This document shows, piece after piece, positions 28,843 through 42,841 of a stretch of DNA of 64,000 nt (positions within the stretch are counted from its first letter, which is position 1; each line of letters starts with the position of its first letter). The stretch covers positions 6,282,501-6,346,500 of the forward strand of contig NZ_CP012109.1 in the NCBI RefSeq assembly GCF_000280925.3. Direction: 5' to 3'. This DNA comes from Myxococcus hansupus. GTDB taxonomy: Bacteria; Myxococcota; Myxococcia; Myxococcales; Myxococcaceae. A program made the translations under genes and the position numbers. The notes under the pieces were generated by a model, which was given only the letters and a program-made list of their open reading frames with translations, was not told where the DNA came from and made no database searches.

Positions 28843-30315
28843 TCAGGCCCCCTTCCCAGCCCGGGCCGTCAGGGCCGCGAGCAGCTTGTCGATGAATCCC
28901 CCGAAGGCCCCGTTGCTCATCACCAGCAGCACGTCACCGGGACGGGCCTCCTGGGCGGCCAGGTCCACCAGCGTCTGCACGTCCGTGGCGCCCTCGGCGG
29001 GGATGCCCTGGGCCTGGAGGTCCGTGACGAGCTTGCGCACGTCCAGCTCCTCGCCCACGGGCACCTTGTCGTGGCGCTCGGGCACCTTGAGGCTCGCGCG
29101 GGCCGCGCCGGTGAAGGCGTGGGCGTAGTCCTCCTGGTGGATGTTGCGGCGGCTGGTGTTGGAGCGCGGCTCGAAGATGGCCCACAGGCGCCGCTGCGGG
29201 TAGCGGTGGTGGATGGCCGCGATGGTCTCCCGCACCGCCGTCGGGTGGTGCGCGAAGTCGTCAATCACCATGACGCCGTCGGGCTCTCCGCGAATCTCCT
29301 GCCGGCGCTTCACGCCGCTGAAGCTGGCCAGGCCCTGGGCGATTTCGTCGAACGAGAGCCCCAGGCCCCGCGCGGCGGCGATGACGGCCAGCGCGTTCTC
29401 CACGTTGTGCGCGCCGCCCATGGGGAGCCGCACCGTGCCCAGCGACTCGCCGTGGGCCACGACGTCGAAGCGCGCGCCCTCGGGGCCGAAGGACAGGTTG
29501 CGCGGCGTGTAGTCCGCGTCCGCGCCCTCCTTCGCGATGTACGTCACCACGCGACCCTTGCAGCCCTCGCGGGACAGCTTCACCGCGTTGGGGTAGGCGG
29601 CGCAGACGACGAGCTGTCCGTCCTCGGGGATGAGGCGCACGAACTTCTCGAAGGTCGCCTCGTAGTGCGGCAAGTCGCGGAAGATGTCCGCGTGGTCGAA
29701 CTCCACGCTGGTGAGGATGGCGGTGCGCGGCCGGTAGTGGAGGAACTTGGAGCCCTTGTCCCAGTACGCGGTGTCGTACTCGTCGCCTTCGACGACGAAG
29801 TGCGCGCCCTTCCCCACGCGGTAGTTGCCCGCGTAGTTCTGCGTGACGCCGCCCACGAGGAAGGACGGGTCCTTGCCCGCCGCCACCAGCACGTGGGCCA
29901 TGAGCGAGGACGTCGTGGTCTTCCCGTGCGTGCCGGCCACGACGACGGAGTGCGAGCGGTCCAGGAAGAGCGAGCCCAGTGCCGCGGGGAAGCTCATCTG
30001 CTTGAGCCCTCGCTCGCGCACGGCGGTGGCCTCGGGATTCACGCGGCGGATGACGTTGCCGATGATGACGAGGTCCGGCTTCGCCGCGTCCAGGTTCTCC
30101 GGGCGGTACGGCGTGGAGGCGGGGATGCCCCACGTCCGGAGCATGTCGCTCATGGGCGGGTAGACATTCTCATCGCTGCCGGTGACGTCGTAGCCGGCGG
30201 CCTTGAGCATGCCGGCGAAGGAGCCCATGCCCGTGCCGGCCACGCCCACCAGGTGGATGCGCCGCACGCTGCCGGGTTCGAGGGTGTCGAGGACGTTTCC
30301 GTTGTCGTCAGCCAT
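28843..30315 (-). CDS. mpl: UDP-MurNAc:L-Ala-gamma-D-Glu-meso-DAP ligase
   Basis: Re-uses murein tripeptide by ligating it to UDP-MurNAc in the cytoplasm. The 490-residue product has the N-terminal Rossmann part (HLVGVAGTGMGSFAGML), the ATP-binding P-loop VVAGTHGKTTT, and the segment EGDEYDTAYWDKGSKF followed by FDHADIF, which separates Mpl from MurC. ATG at 30315 overlaps the upstream hydrolase gene by 8 bases; the frame is open further up, but MADDNGNVLD is the natural start. Confidence 0.9.
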   Translation of the reverse strand: MADDNGNVLDTLEPGSVRRIHLVGVAGTGMGSFAGMLKAAGYDVTGSDENVYPPMSDMLRTWGIPASTPYRPENLDAAKPDLVIIGNVIRRVNPEATAVRERGLKQMSFPAALGSLFLDRSHSVVVAGTHGKTTTSSLMAHVLVAAGKDPSFLVGGVTQNYAGNYRVGKGAHFVVEGDEYDTAYWDKGSKFLHYRPRTAILTSVEFDHADIFRDLPHYEATFEKFVRLIPEDGQLVVCAAYPNAVKLSREGCKGRVVTYIAKEGADADYTPRNLSFGPEGARFDVVAHGESLGTVRLPMGGAHNVENALAVIAAARGLGLSFDEIAQGLASFSGVKRRQEIRGEPDGVMVIDDFAHHPTAVRETIAAIHHRYPQRRLWAIFEPRSNTSRRNIHQEDYAHAFTGAARASLKVPERHDKVPVGEELDVRKLVTDLQAQGIPAEGATDVQTLVDLAAQEARPGDVLLVMSNGAFGGFIDKLLAALTARAGKGA

Positions 30316-31489
30316 GATGTCCCTGCTTGAGTTCGGTGAGCCCGAGCGCCTCCACGACGAAGTCATGGAAGAGGGGGCGGAAATCCCGGATGCGCGTTTC
30401 CTGGCGGCCGTTGGCCACGCGGTTGGTCACCAGCGCCACCACCAGCGAGCGGCGCAGGTCCACCCAGAGGCTGGTGCCGGTGAAGCCCAGGTGCCCCACC
30501 GCGCCCGGCGGCGTGTCACCGATGTAATGGCCGGCGCTGGACACGCCCTCGGAGGGTGAGTCGAAGCCCATGGAGCGCGTGCTGCCCTGGAGCAGCGGGT
30601 CGGTGGCGAGCGCGCGATGCCACAACGGCCCCGGCGCGAGCACGCCCGACCCCGAGCAGCCGTCCAGCACCGCCTGGCCGAAGCGCGCCACGTCCACGGC
30701 GGTGCCGAAGAGGCCCGCGTGCCCCGCGACGCCGTCCATCACCCAGGCGTTGTCGTCATCGACCTCGCCCAGGCGCGTGGGCTGGACGGGCACATCCTTC
30801 CACAGGCCCTCCTGCCCCGGAGCCGGCTCGCGCGGACGGGTGGCGCCGGTGGGCGCGGGCGCGGCGTCGGCGGGGAAGTCGGTGAGGCGGTGGAACCGGG
30901 CACCGAGGCCCAGGGGCTCGGCGACGTGCTGGGAGAACAGCGTGTCCAGCGGAGCGCCCGCGGCCCGCGAGAGGATTTCGCCCAGGAGGATGAAGCCCAC
31001 GTCGCTGTAGGCGGCACGCGTCTTGGGCTCGGCGGCGAGCGGCGTGCTGGCGGCGGCCTGGATGACCTCGTCGCGGACGCGGGCGCGCAGGGCGGAGGGA
31101 CAGTCCGCGTTGAGCAACTCCGGGTGCGCGGTGAGCGCCTTCGCGAAGAAGGGCACGAAGGGGGGCAGACCGGAGCGGTGGTAGAGCAGGTCCGCCACGG
31201 TGACGCCGGCGTCGCCCACGGGCGTGCCCGGGAAGTAGCGGGACACCAGCGTCTCGGGGCCCACCTTCCCTTCCGTCCAGAGACGGAGGAAGAGCGAAGT
31301 GGTGCTGAGGACCTTGGTGAGCGAGGCGAGGTCGAAGCGCGTGTCGCCGGAGACGTTGCCCGCGACGCCGCCGAACACCTGGACGCCCCGGTGCAGGACG
31401 ACGGCCTGGGCCGAGGGGAAGACGCCGATGCCACAGGCGTCATCGAGGACCTTCTGCAGAATCGCGATGGGGTGCGTACCGCCACTCAT
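30308..31489 (-). CDS. Serine beta-lactamase-like hydrolase (class C fold)
   Basis: A 393-residue penicillin-recognising enzyme of the beta-lactamase family. The nucleophile motif is Ser56-Leu-Thr-Lys59 (ASLTKVLSTTS), the second motif is a Tyr-Ser-Asp (AAYSDVGFILLGE), and the KTG-equivalent is HLGFTGTS. No signal peptide is present, so it acts in the cytoplasm. Its place between an LD-carboxypeptidase and Mpl suggests that it trims or recycles murein peptides or related amides, as EstB/AmpC-like cytosolic hydrolases do; substrate is inferred only. Confidence 0.85.
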   Translation of the reverse strand: MSGGTHPIAILQKVLDDACGIGVFPSAQAVVLHRGVQVFGGVAGNVSGDTRFDLASLTKVLSTTSLFLRLWTEGKVGPETLVSRYFPGTPVGDAGVTVADLLYHRSGLPPFVPFFAKALTAHPELLNADCPSALRARVRDEVIQAAASTPLAAEPKTRAAYSDVGFILLGEILSRAAGAPLDTLFSQHVAEPLGLGARFHRLTDFPADAAPAPTGATRPREPAPGQEGLWKDVPVQPTRLGEVDDDNAWVMDGVAGHAGLFGTAVDVARFGQAVLDGCSGSGVLAPGPLWHRALATDPLLQGSTRSMGFDSPSEGVSSAGHYIGDTPPGAVGHLGFTGTSLWVDLRRSLVVALVTNRVANGRQETRIRDFRPLFHDFVVEALGLTELKQGHHG

Positions 31490-32397
31490 GCGAGCACGGC
31501 TCCTTCGAGGAACGTGAGGCGCGCGGCGTCCGCGTCCAGGCGGACCTGCGTGCCGAGCGCCACGGGGTAGTTGATGTCACCGTGGCCAATGGGAAAGCCC
31601 GCGGCGCAAGGGAGGCCCGCCTCGCGAGCGAGCTCTCGGAGCACATCGGCGCAGGAGTAGTCAGCGCCCTTCTCCTCGCAGCCGGTGAAGTCGCCCAGGA
31701 CGATACCGCGCACGCGAGAGAACACGCCCGCCAGGCGCAGGTGGGTCCACATGCGGTCGATGCGGTACGGGCGTTCGGTGACGTCCTCCAGCAGGAGCAC
31801 GGCGCCGTCGAGCGGCGGCATGTACGAGGTGCCGATGAGGCGGGACAGCACGGACAGGTTGCCGCCGACGAGGTGGCCCTCGGCCATGCCCGGCACATAG
31901 GTGGCCGAGCCCGTCAGCGGCGGCGGCGGCTCCGGCGACTCGAGGAGCCGGAACAGGTACTCGCGGACCTCGGAAGGCTGCCGGCCGAGCTGGGTGAGGA
32001 CGGGCCCGTGAAACGAGACGCGCCCCAGCGCCTGAAGCGCTCCGTGAACGGAGGTGAGGTCGGAGAAGCCGACGAAGGCCGCGTGCGAGGCATCCGCGAA
32101 GGGAAGGTCCGGAAGGAGCCGGGCGCTGCCATAGCCTCCGCGAGCACTGAAGATGGCGCGAACATCCCGGTCCAGCAGCGCGCGCGACAGCTCCCCGCCC
32201 CGGCGCGCGTCATCCCCCGCGAGGTAGCGGTGCGAGGCGAAGATGTCGGGGGCGTGGATGGGGCGGTAGCGCTCGGCGATGACGGCCAGCCCGACTTCGA
32301 AGGTCGGACGGTCGAAGGGCCCTGCGGGAGCGACGACATGCACGGCGTCGCGAGGACGGAGCGGGAGGGGCTTGAGCCAGCGCACGGTGCGCTTCAT
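31486..32397 (-). CDS. ldcA: Muramoyltetrapeptide LD-carboxypeptidase (S66)
   Basis: Cytoplasmic enzyme that removes the terminal D-Ala of murein tetrapeptides to give the tripeptide Mpl uses. Starting at ATG 32397 gives a 303-residue protein. Family S66 motifs are intact: SARGGYGSARLLPDL, VGFSDLT with the nucleophilic Ser, LLLEDVTERPYRIDRM with the catalytic Glu, and FPIGHGDIN with the catalytic His. Its stop overlaps the next start by 4 bp. With mpl it forms a compact recycling operon. Confidence 0.88.
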   Translation of the reverse strand: MKRTVRWLKPLPLRPRDAVHVVAPAGPFDRPTFEVGLAVIAERYRPIHAPDIFASHRYLAGDDARRGGELSRALLDRDVRAIFSARGGYGSARLLPDLPFADASHAAFVGFSDLTSVHGALQALGRVSFHGPVLTQLGRQPSEVREYLFRLLESPEPPPPLTGSATYVPGMAEGHLVGGNLSVLSRLIGTSYMPPLDGAVLLLEDVTERPYRIDRMWTHLRLAGVFSRVRGIVLGDFTGCEEKGADYSCADVLRELAREAGLPCAAGFPIGHGDINYPVALGTQVRLDADAARLTFLEGAVLA

Positions 32398-32505
32398 AGC
32401 ACCCAGGGCCCGAGGGGCACGGTGATTCGAGACCCGGGCGGGCGAAGCGTTGAGTTCCCCCGTCCGTCGGAACACGAACACTGCGACCGCCCGTCGCCCC
32501 CGCCC

Positions 32506-33789
32506 CTACCCTGCCGAGCGCTCCAGGACGGCCGCGAAGAAGGCGTCCGTGCCATGCCGGTGGGGCGCGACGAAGAGGAACCCGTCTCGGAGACACGCGT
32601 CCGGGAGCCACCCCGCCCCGGGCCGCACGAGGCGGAAGTCCGGGTTGGACGCCAGGAACTCCGCGACGACGTCCTCGTTCTCCAAGCGGTTGACGGTGCA
32701 GGTGGCGTAGACGAGCCGCCCGCCGGGACGCACCAGCCGGGCCCCGCGCTGGAGAATCTCCTGCTGCAGCGCCGGGAACCGGGTGAGCACCTCAGGCTGG
32801 ATGCGGAAGCGCTGGTCGGGCCCCCGGCGAAGGGAGCCCAGCTCCGAGCAAGGCGCGTCCACGAGGACCCGGTCCGCGGAGAGCCCCTCGGGAAGGCTCC
32901 GGAGCACCTGGACCCGGGTGAGGTGCGCCCGGGCGGAGCGCTGGAGGAGCCGGTCGAGCCGCTCGGCATCCGGGTCATAGGCCAGGAGCCGTCCCGAGTC
33001 CTTCATGTCCGCGCCGAGCTGGAGCGTCTTCCCCCCGGCCCCGGCACAGAGGTCCAGCACGGTCTCCCCGGGCTGGGCGCCCACGACGAGCCCCAGGAGC
33101 TGGCTGCCCTCGTCCTGGACCTCGAGCAGGCCCTCCTGAAGCGACCGGAGGCCATAGAGGTTGGGCCGAGGCCCCTCGATATGGAGCGCCAGCGGGCTCC
33201 AGGGCCCCAGGCGGGTCTCCACGCCCTCGGAGCGAAGCCGCTCGGCCAGCGCCTCCCGGGAGATGCGGAGGACGTTGGTCCGCAGGGTGATGGGGCCCGG
33301 GACGTTCAGGTGGGCACAGAAGTCGTCGGCCTCGGGGCCGAACTCCCGGGCGAAGTGGTCGGCGAGCCAGTCCGGCAGGGAGGCCCGGAGCGCGAGCGTG
33401 GGGGGCGCTTCCGACACCAGCGAAGGCGGAGTCTCCTCCCCCAGTCCGGCCAGAGCGGCGGCCTCCGGGGCCTGAACGCCCGCTAGGCCATGAAGCAGGG
33501 CATGGAGCAGGAAGGGAGGCGCGGCGTCCTCCCGACCGAGGAGGAACCCAAGGCGGCGGCGCCAGAGCCCGACGTTGAAGACGGCCTCCTTGAGGGCCTG
33601 GCGCTGCTCGCGAGTCAGGGAGCGATGGTCACGCAGAGTGCGGTCGAGCACGCGCTCAGCGGCGGACCCGGCGAGCACCTGGGCAATGGAATCGGCCGCC
33701 ACGGGGCCCAGTCCGGAGAGTGCGGACCAGGGCTGGAGGTGGAGCCGGGAGAATGGATCAAAAGGGACTGTTGACAGAGCGGGCACCAT
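32506..33789 (-). CDS. rsmB: RsmB-like 16S rRNA m5C methyltransferase
   Basis: SAM-dependent m5C methyltransferase of the Fmu/RsmB class, 427 residues. A NusB-like helical N-terminal domain (about 20-130) is followed by the methyltransferase core: SAM motif I LDLCAGAGGKTLQLG, motif IV DAPCSELGSLRRGPDQR with one catalytic Cys, and motif VI YATCTVNRLENED with the second Cys. The frame begins at 3' of the tRNA-Asn (opposite strand) with 51 bases between the two. The start codon at 33789 is supported only by frame; another one inside the NusB domain is possible. Confidence 0.85.
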   Translation of the reverse strand: MVPALSTVPFDPFSRLHLQPWSALSGLGPVAADSIAQVLAGSAAERVLDRTLRDHRSLTREQRQALKEAVFNVGLWRRRLGFLLGREDAAPPFLLHALLHGLAGVQAPEAAALAGLGEETPPSLVSEAPPTLALRASLPDWLADHFAREFGPEADDFCAHLNVPGPITLRTNVLRISREALAERLRSEGVETRLGPWSPLALHIEGPRPNLYGLRSLQEGLLEVQDEGSQLLGLVVGAQPGETVLDLCAGAGGKTLQLGADMKDSGRLLAYDPDAERLDRLLQRSARAHLTRVQVLRSLPEGLSADRVLVDAPCSELGSLRRGPDQRFRIQPEVLTRFPALQQEILQRGARLVRPGGRLVYATCTVNRLENEDVVAEFLASNPDFRLVRPGAGWLPDACLRDGFLFVAPHRHGTDAFFAAVLERSAG

Positions 33790-33840
33790 TCTCTAGAAAG
33801 CGCCTCATCACGGCAACGCGGTTCCGCCGGGACGACATAT

Positions 33841-33913
33841 TCCCCGATAGCTCAGCCGGTAGAGCGGGTGACTGTTAATCACTAGGTCCGTGGTTCGAGT
33901 CCACGTCGGGGAG
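33841..33913 (+). tRNA. tRNA-Asn(GUU)
   Basis: A 73-base tRNA. Acceptor TCCCCGA pairs with TCGGGGA, with discriminator G. Anticodon stem GGTGA/TCACT encloses loop CTGTTAA, giving anticodon GTT. It is isolated from other tRNAs. Downstream the gene content switches from conserved core genes to restriction, transposase and toxin genes, so it is a likely integration site. Confidence 0.95.
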
Positions 33914-33920
33914 CTACTTG

Positions 33921-33951
33921 AAGGGCCCTACCAACTGGTAGGGCCCTTTTT
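33921..33951 (+). terminator. Intrinsic terminator of tRNA-Asn
   Basis: A strong stem AAGGGCCCTACC/GGTAGGGCCCTT with loop AACT, directly followed by a T-run (CTTTTTG). It is a textbook Rho-independent terminator 8 bases after the tRNA. A second, weaker hairpin with CGCGAT/ATCGCG lies at 33960-33988. Confidence 0.88.
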
Positions 33952-34481
33952 GTTTAACAAGGGCCTCGCGATGATATCGCGGGGCCTTCGTGCTAAGCCG
34001 CTGAATCCCAAGGGATTCTGGCTCGCGGTGCTGAAGAGGGCGCTCTCGGCTCTCCACCCCGCAGAGCAAGATGACCCCTCTCCTCCGCCGCCAACCGGGC
34101 TCTCCGGACCGCTCTTTCACCCGTTTTGGGGAGAGAGAGACCAAGAGCGGTTAACAAGTGCTGTTAACTTTTGGGGAGGCGGTTAACAACATTTCCCTGG
34201 ATATCCACTCTTTCCTCTTTGAGGTTTCTGAGAGGGCGCCTCTCTCTGGTTTTTGGTTGCGTCTTTCACCTGCTTTGCTGGTCTCTGAGGGGGTGGCACA
34301 AAGTCGGCGGGAGCCTTCCCCCCAGTACTCAAAGTGAAGGTACGTTCGGAAGCCTCGGATCAGTCGCCTCCACTGACAATCTCGAACGGGCTCCCCAACC
34401 AGCATGGAGGCGAGCAGCCAAGCACTGGCGTGGTCCTCGAAGAGGAAGCCGCCGCCACCCGTGTTCCTCAGCGGAGCGACG
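33952..34481. other. Non-coding region with GTTAAC repeats
   Basis: About 530 bases without a convincing gene: the open frames on both strands lack family signals and codon bias. It contains the hairpin at 33960-33988 and an exact direct repeat GCGGTTAACAA (34148-34158 and 34179-34189) with a third GTTAAC at 34163-34168 between them. Base composition is less GC-rich than the core. These short repeats may be leftover recombinase arm sites or nothing at all. Confidence 0.5.
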
Positions 34482-34823
34482 CTACTGGCCACGGGCACCT
34501 CCCTTGGTCGGACGCGAGGTTCCCCTCTGATCCTCGAGTTCGTGCCACCCCGGTACGTACGCACTCATGAGTGCCTTGAAGAGGCGACCGTGAGTCGGTA
34601 CGCGCAGGTGTAGCAACTCATGGGCGATGACAAAGTCCTGGAAGCGCGGGTCCTGGTCGACGAGATCGCTCGCCAGCGTGACGGTGCCTGAGGACGAACA
34701 CGAGCCCCACTTCCGCCGCATGTTCTGCACGCGGATGGTCCTAGGGTTCACGCGCAGCTTCACCGCCCAAGCCAAGGCTCGGCGTCGAAGTTCCTGCGTG
34801 GGATAGAGGGAACTCTTCATCAT
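34482..34823 (-). CDS. Short YgjP/M48-like zinc metallopeptidase of the R-M operon
   Basis: A 113-residue protein with the zinc-protease helix [20 protein letters not shown] and a following PGWHELE segment, matching the C-terminal half of YgjP-like (DUF45) peptidases. The core [14 protein letters not shown], which precedes the zinc helix in this family, is also present. Full YgjP proteins are about twice as long, but short versions like this one are often found at the 3' end of type I restriction operons. It starts 4 bases after the hsdR stop. Its role with the restriction enzyme is unknown. Confidence 0.75.
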   Translation of the reverse strand: MMKSSLYPTQELRRRALAWAVKLRVNPRTIRVQNMRRKWGSCSSSGTVTLASDLVDQDPRFQDFVIAHELLHLRVPTHGRLFKALMSAYVPGWHELEDQRGTSRPTKGGARGQ

Positions 34824-34826
34824 CAG

Positions 34827-37759
<2,933 letters not shown>

Positions 37760-37763
<4 letters not shown>

Positions 37764-39030
37764 GCTGCGGCCTCCGGCGCGGTCGTAGTGAGCGCAGAGA
37801 GAGCCAAGCTGGAAGCACGAATTTCTCCAGTCATCAGCTTGTGCAGAAGTGAGGAAAAAAGCTCCTCAAGCATGGTGGACTTGCGCCGATGGAGATTGAT
37901 CTTGTCATCGATCGCATTGAGCACGATTGAGATGTCGTGCTGCTCCTGCAAGGACGGAGTCGGCACCAGGAACTCGCGAAGATACCCAAGGTTCAGATGC
38001 GACAAGTGCCCCAAGGAGCCCATGCCACGAAGGTCGTCGTACCTGCTCAGCAGGTAGTGCCAGAGGAAGCTCGGCACGATGATGCTTTCCTTCGGTGCGA
38101 TCGCAGCCGCATTCTGAGTGGTTGCGGCGGCGACTTCGAGCAAGGCAACCTGGCCTCTCGTCTTGCCTTGGCCGTACATGGCCATAAGCACGGTGCCTGC
38201 CGGATAGAGCGTCAAGTTGTAGTCCGCGCGTGCCTGCTCGGAGATGTGCGTGCTCGCGACCCGAAGCCTGTTGTTGACGATGTCGGCGGTCTTGATGAAC
38301 GGAATGGTGCCGCGGTAGTAGTCTTCTCGCTTGGTCGACGGAGTCGTTCCTGTACTGAGGGTGCAGGCATCGCCAAGACGACGAACCGACCAGCTCTCCG
38401 GGAGCATGCCGATCTCCGTCTCCCTCTGCGTCTCGCCCCTCAATCCACGCGTGAACAGCTCACGCATCGTTGCGCGTTTGAGCTCGTCAGCCGTCGCCGA
38501 GGCCTCGGAATGAAGAGAGAGCGCTCGACGGACCGCGCGAAGAGAATCGGCGACAGCACGTTGCTCACCAAGCGGCGGGAACGGAACTTCGAGCGCGGCG
38601 AGCCGGTTCCGGGACAGATTCGGGATCGTGGTTTTGTTGCCCGCGCCCGCGAAGATCCCAAGCTGCGTAAACGCGCTCTGTAGGAAATAGACATAGAACC
38701 GCGCATCGGCCTCCTCGTTCAGCGGACGCAGCCGGTGAAGGTGATTCTGGAATGACATCACTGAGACCTGGCCATCCCAAATCGCCGCGCGCCCTATTTC
38801 TCCACCTTCACAGACGAGCAAGTCCCCGGGCTTGAGACTCTTTTCCGCCAGTTCTGCAGGGGAAATCGCCATCTCATCAACGTCGGAGAGGTCGATCTGG
38901 TCCCAGAACACGTTGGACGTGCGTAGGAACGGAACCTTGTCAGACCCGGTGCGCGCCGCTTCCGACATCGTCTTTCCTGCGCCGATCGCGAACAGCTCGC
39001 CGAGAGGTCGCCACTTCCAGTTCGGGTTCG

Positions 39031-39034
<4 letters not shown>
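37760..39034 (-). CDS. hsdS: Type I restriction specificity subunit HsdS
   Basis: A 424-residue DNA-recognition subunit with two target-recognition domains separated by helical spacers. TRD1 spans about 8-150 ([18 protein letters not shown] to [18 protein letters not shown]). TRD2 begins at about 215 ([20 protein letters not shown]) and ends in the second conserved helix ([20 protein letters not shown]). The target sequence cannot be read from this. It overlaps hsdM and hsdR by 4 bp each, as expected for a stoichiometric operon. Confidence 0.95.
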
Positions 39035-40860
<1,826 letters not shown>

Positions 40861-40890
40861 AATTGATATATAGCACAACGTGCGTCAAGA
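40861..40890 (-). promoter_or_regulatory. Putative hsdMSR promoter/operator
   Basis: On the minus strand this AT-rich stretch reads TTGACG (40888-40883) followed by TATATAT (40872-40866) close to the start codon. The spacing is too short for a standard sigma-70 promoter. A small inverted repeat GCAC-AAC-GTGC lies at 40873-40883, a possible site for the HTH domain of HsdM. Weak evidence. Confidence 0.3.
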
Positions 40891-41515
40891 AGCACTATGC
40901 CTACTCGCCTGTACAGGGATTCACCCTACCTTCGGGCTCGACTTCGCCCACACCATCCGCTGCCCTGCATGTGCGCACATGTAGACAACTCACCCCAGGG
41001 TCCGGAGGCTCAGTGCCGTTGACGGCCTCAAGCTCCAAGGACGGCGTCTTGGAGGTCGGGCGCCAGCATGAGCAGTGACCGAGAATCTGGGTCGCCCGAG
41101 CCCACATGAGCCCCAGTTTGCGCACCACAGCGGCCCGGTCAGTGATGATATGCCTCGGGTTGACGGCCCCGTGCAGGTAGCGCGCGAAAGTGCGCTTCTG
41201 AGTGTCTCTGGCAGGGTGATTCACGGGCCCCGGGCTTCGGTAACATCAGTCTGTCGGCAGGGATGACGCTCGATGACTTGCGATGGAACAGAGATTCAGA
41301 GAGGAGCCAGCCGCTAGGCAACGCCGAGCCCATATTCATGGGCCCCGTCGCACTTCGCACTCTCGGCGCCGCTCATGTCGCGTCCCTCGCGCAGGTGGCA
41401 GCACCAAGGTTCACAAACTCGACCTCGCAGGCGCCGGAATTCCCGCTGAAGCGCCACCGATGCGCCACATGCGCCAGCTATCACGACTTGCGCGTAGGTT
41501 GGCAGTCCCTCCTCT
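40891..41515. other. Region without recognisable gene
   Basis: About 625 bases between the R-M operon and the immunity gene. Several overlapping open frames exist on both strands, the longest about 107 codons, but none has a ribosome site, a family motif or consistent codon bias. It may be remnant coding DNA. I see no repeat or strong structure. Confidence 0.5.
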
Positions 41516-42841
41516 TCAGGCTCGGTACCGCTCCGCCTCATGGAAGAACTGCGTGAGCGAGTAGTCCAGCAGCGACTGACGGGACTGCATGTACCGGCGA
41601 GCCCGGAGGAAGGGCAGCCAGACGCGCTTGCCGACACGCACCTGGGACTCTTCCATCTTCTGCCGCAGCACCCACGTCCCTCCCAGTCGCCGCACCAGCA
41701 CGTCCCCCAGGTAGGCGCCTAACGCCGGTATCGTGTGTCCGTCGAGGACGTCGCGCGTGTAGCGCTCGGGAAAGTGGGTCTTCCAGAAGTGGACGTCGAG
41801 GTCCGTCAGAGACTCAGGCGTCTCCTTCATGATGGAGGGTACATCCGTGTGAAGCACAGCCACGAGACCTTCGGACAAGTCTCCGTAGGATTCGAGGACG
41901 CGCTCCGGATTCGCCACGTCAGAGGGATGGGCGACAGGGAGCCACTCCTCCGGCACCGGCGGCCGGAAGGCGTTGAGTTCGGCAATCTTCCGTTGCCGCT
42001 CGCTGATGGAGAACTCGTCCGGTAGCCGCGAGAGGAACGGCGCCACGTCAGGGTGGAAGCGCGGCTCGACGGGTATCAGCGCAGCGCTGCGCTCCCGCAG
42101 CGTGCGGAGCACCGTGTCGAAGTCGAAGTCCGGCCGCAGATGGACATGGGCTTGGGCCTGAGCCACGCGCGCCTCATCGCTGGCGAAGTCGGAGGCAGTG
42201 GGCCACAGCACCAGGAGGACGGAGCCATTGGGGAGCTCCTCCACGAGGTGCGCAGGCGTCGCGAGCATCCGCTCTCGGCCAACTGACTCCACCAGTTTGG
42301 GACCGAAGATGTTCAACCAGAACAGCTCATAAATCTTATCGAACTCGTCCCGGGTCCATGTCGCATTGTCTCGACCGAACTTGGGGAATTTAGAGAGCTG
42401 CATGTCGGCATCGCTGTGCGCCGCAGCATAGTTCGCAGGATATTGGGAGGCCCAGGCCCGAGCCACCGCTACGAATCGGCGACAGCTCTCTAACTCAGAA
42501 AAAAAGGAAAGCGGCTGCACCGTGAGATTAGTGCTCCAGAGGGACCGTTCCTGTTCGGGCCCGAGAGTGAGCACCACCGACACAGCAGGATTCTCTGGCC
42601 GAACTAGTCCAATGATCGTCCCATATTCCTGGCGCCGCTCCTCCAGCGCAAGCCGCACCCCGTCTCGGGAGTATTTACGCTTCCGGCTGGTCTTGACGAG
42701 TGTCGGCATCCAGCCGTCGGCATACTGCTCTAGAGCCTCAAGAAATGGCACCACTCCGCGCACCAGGCCATTGCTCGCGTCATAGACCGCATCGAAAGTG
42801 AAGCGCAGAGAGTCCAAGTCGCGCAGCGTCAGCGTCTTCAT
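41516..42841 (-). CDS. Putative immunity protein of a polymorphic toxin
   Basis: A 441-residue cytoplasmic protein with no signal or membrane segment. It directly follows the toxin-like gene with a 4-bp ATGA overlap, the order usual for toxin-immunity pairs. The middle (about 155-260) contains KIYELFWLNIFGPKLVESVG and TPAHLVEELPNGSVLLVLWP, the style of large myxobacterial Imm52-like immunity proteins. The rest is unfamiliar. The assignment rests mostly on position; an alternative is an unrelated conserved hypothetical. Confidence 0.5.
   Translation of the reverse strand: MKTLTLRDLDSLRFTFDAVYDASNGLVRGVVPFLEALEQYADGWMPTLVKTSRKRKYSRDGVRLALEERRQEYGTIIGLVRPENPAVSVVLTLGPEQERSLWSTNLTVQPLSFFSELESCRRFVAVARAWASQYPANYAAAHSDADMQLSKFPKFGRDNATWTRDEFDKIYELFWLNIFGPKLVESVGRERMLATPAHLVEELPNGSVLLVLWPTASDFASDEARVAQAQAHVHLRPDFDFDTVLRTLRERSAALIPVEPRFHPDVAPFLSRLPDEFSISERQRKIAELNAFRPPVPEEWLPVAHPSDVANPERVLESYGDLSEGLVAVLHTDVPSIMKETPESLTDLDVHFWKTHFPERYTRDVLDGHTIPALGAYLGDVLVRRLGGTWVLRQKMEESQVRVGKRVWLPFLRARRYMQSRQSLLDYSLTQFFHEAERYRA

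Noticed and set aside
33890-34186. Plus-strand frame over the tRNA-Asn terminator
   Set aside because: It begins inside the tRNA and runs through two hairpins; no coding evidence.
40901-41224. 107-codon minus-strand frame upstream of hsdM
   Set aside because: No ribosome site or recognisable domain; composition not distinct from the other frames.
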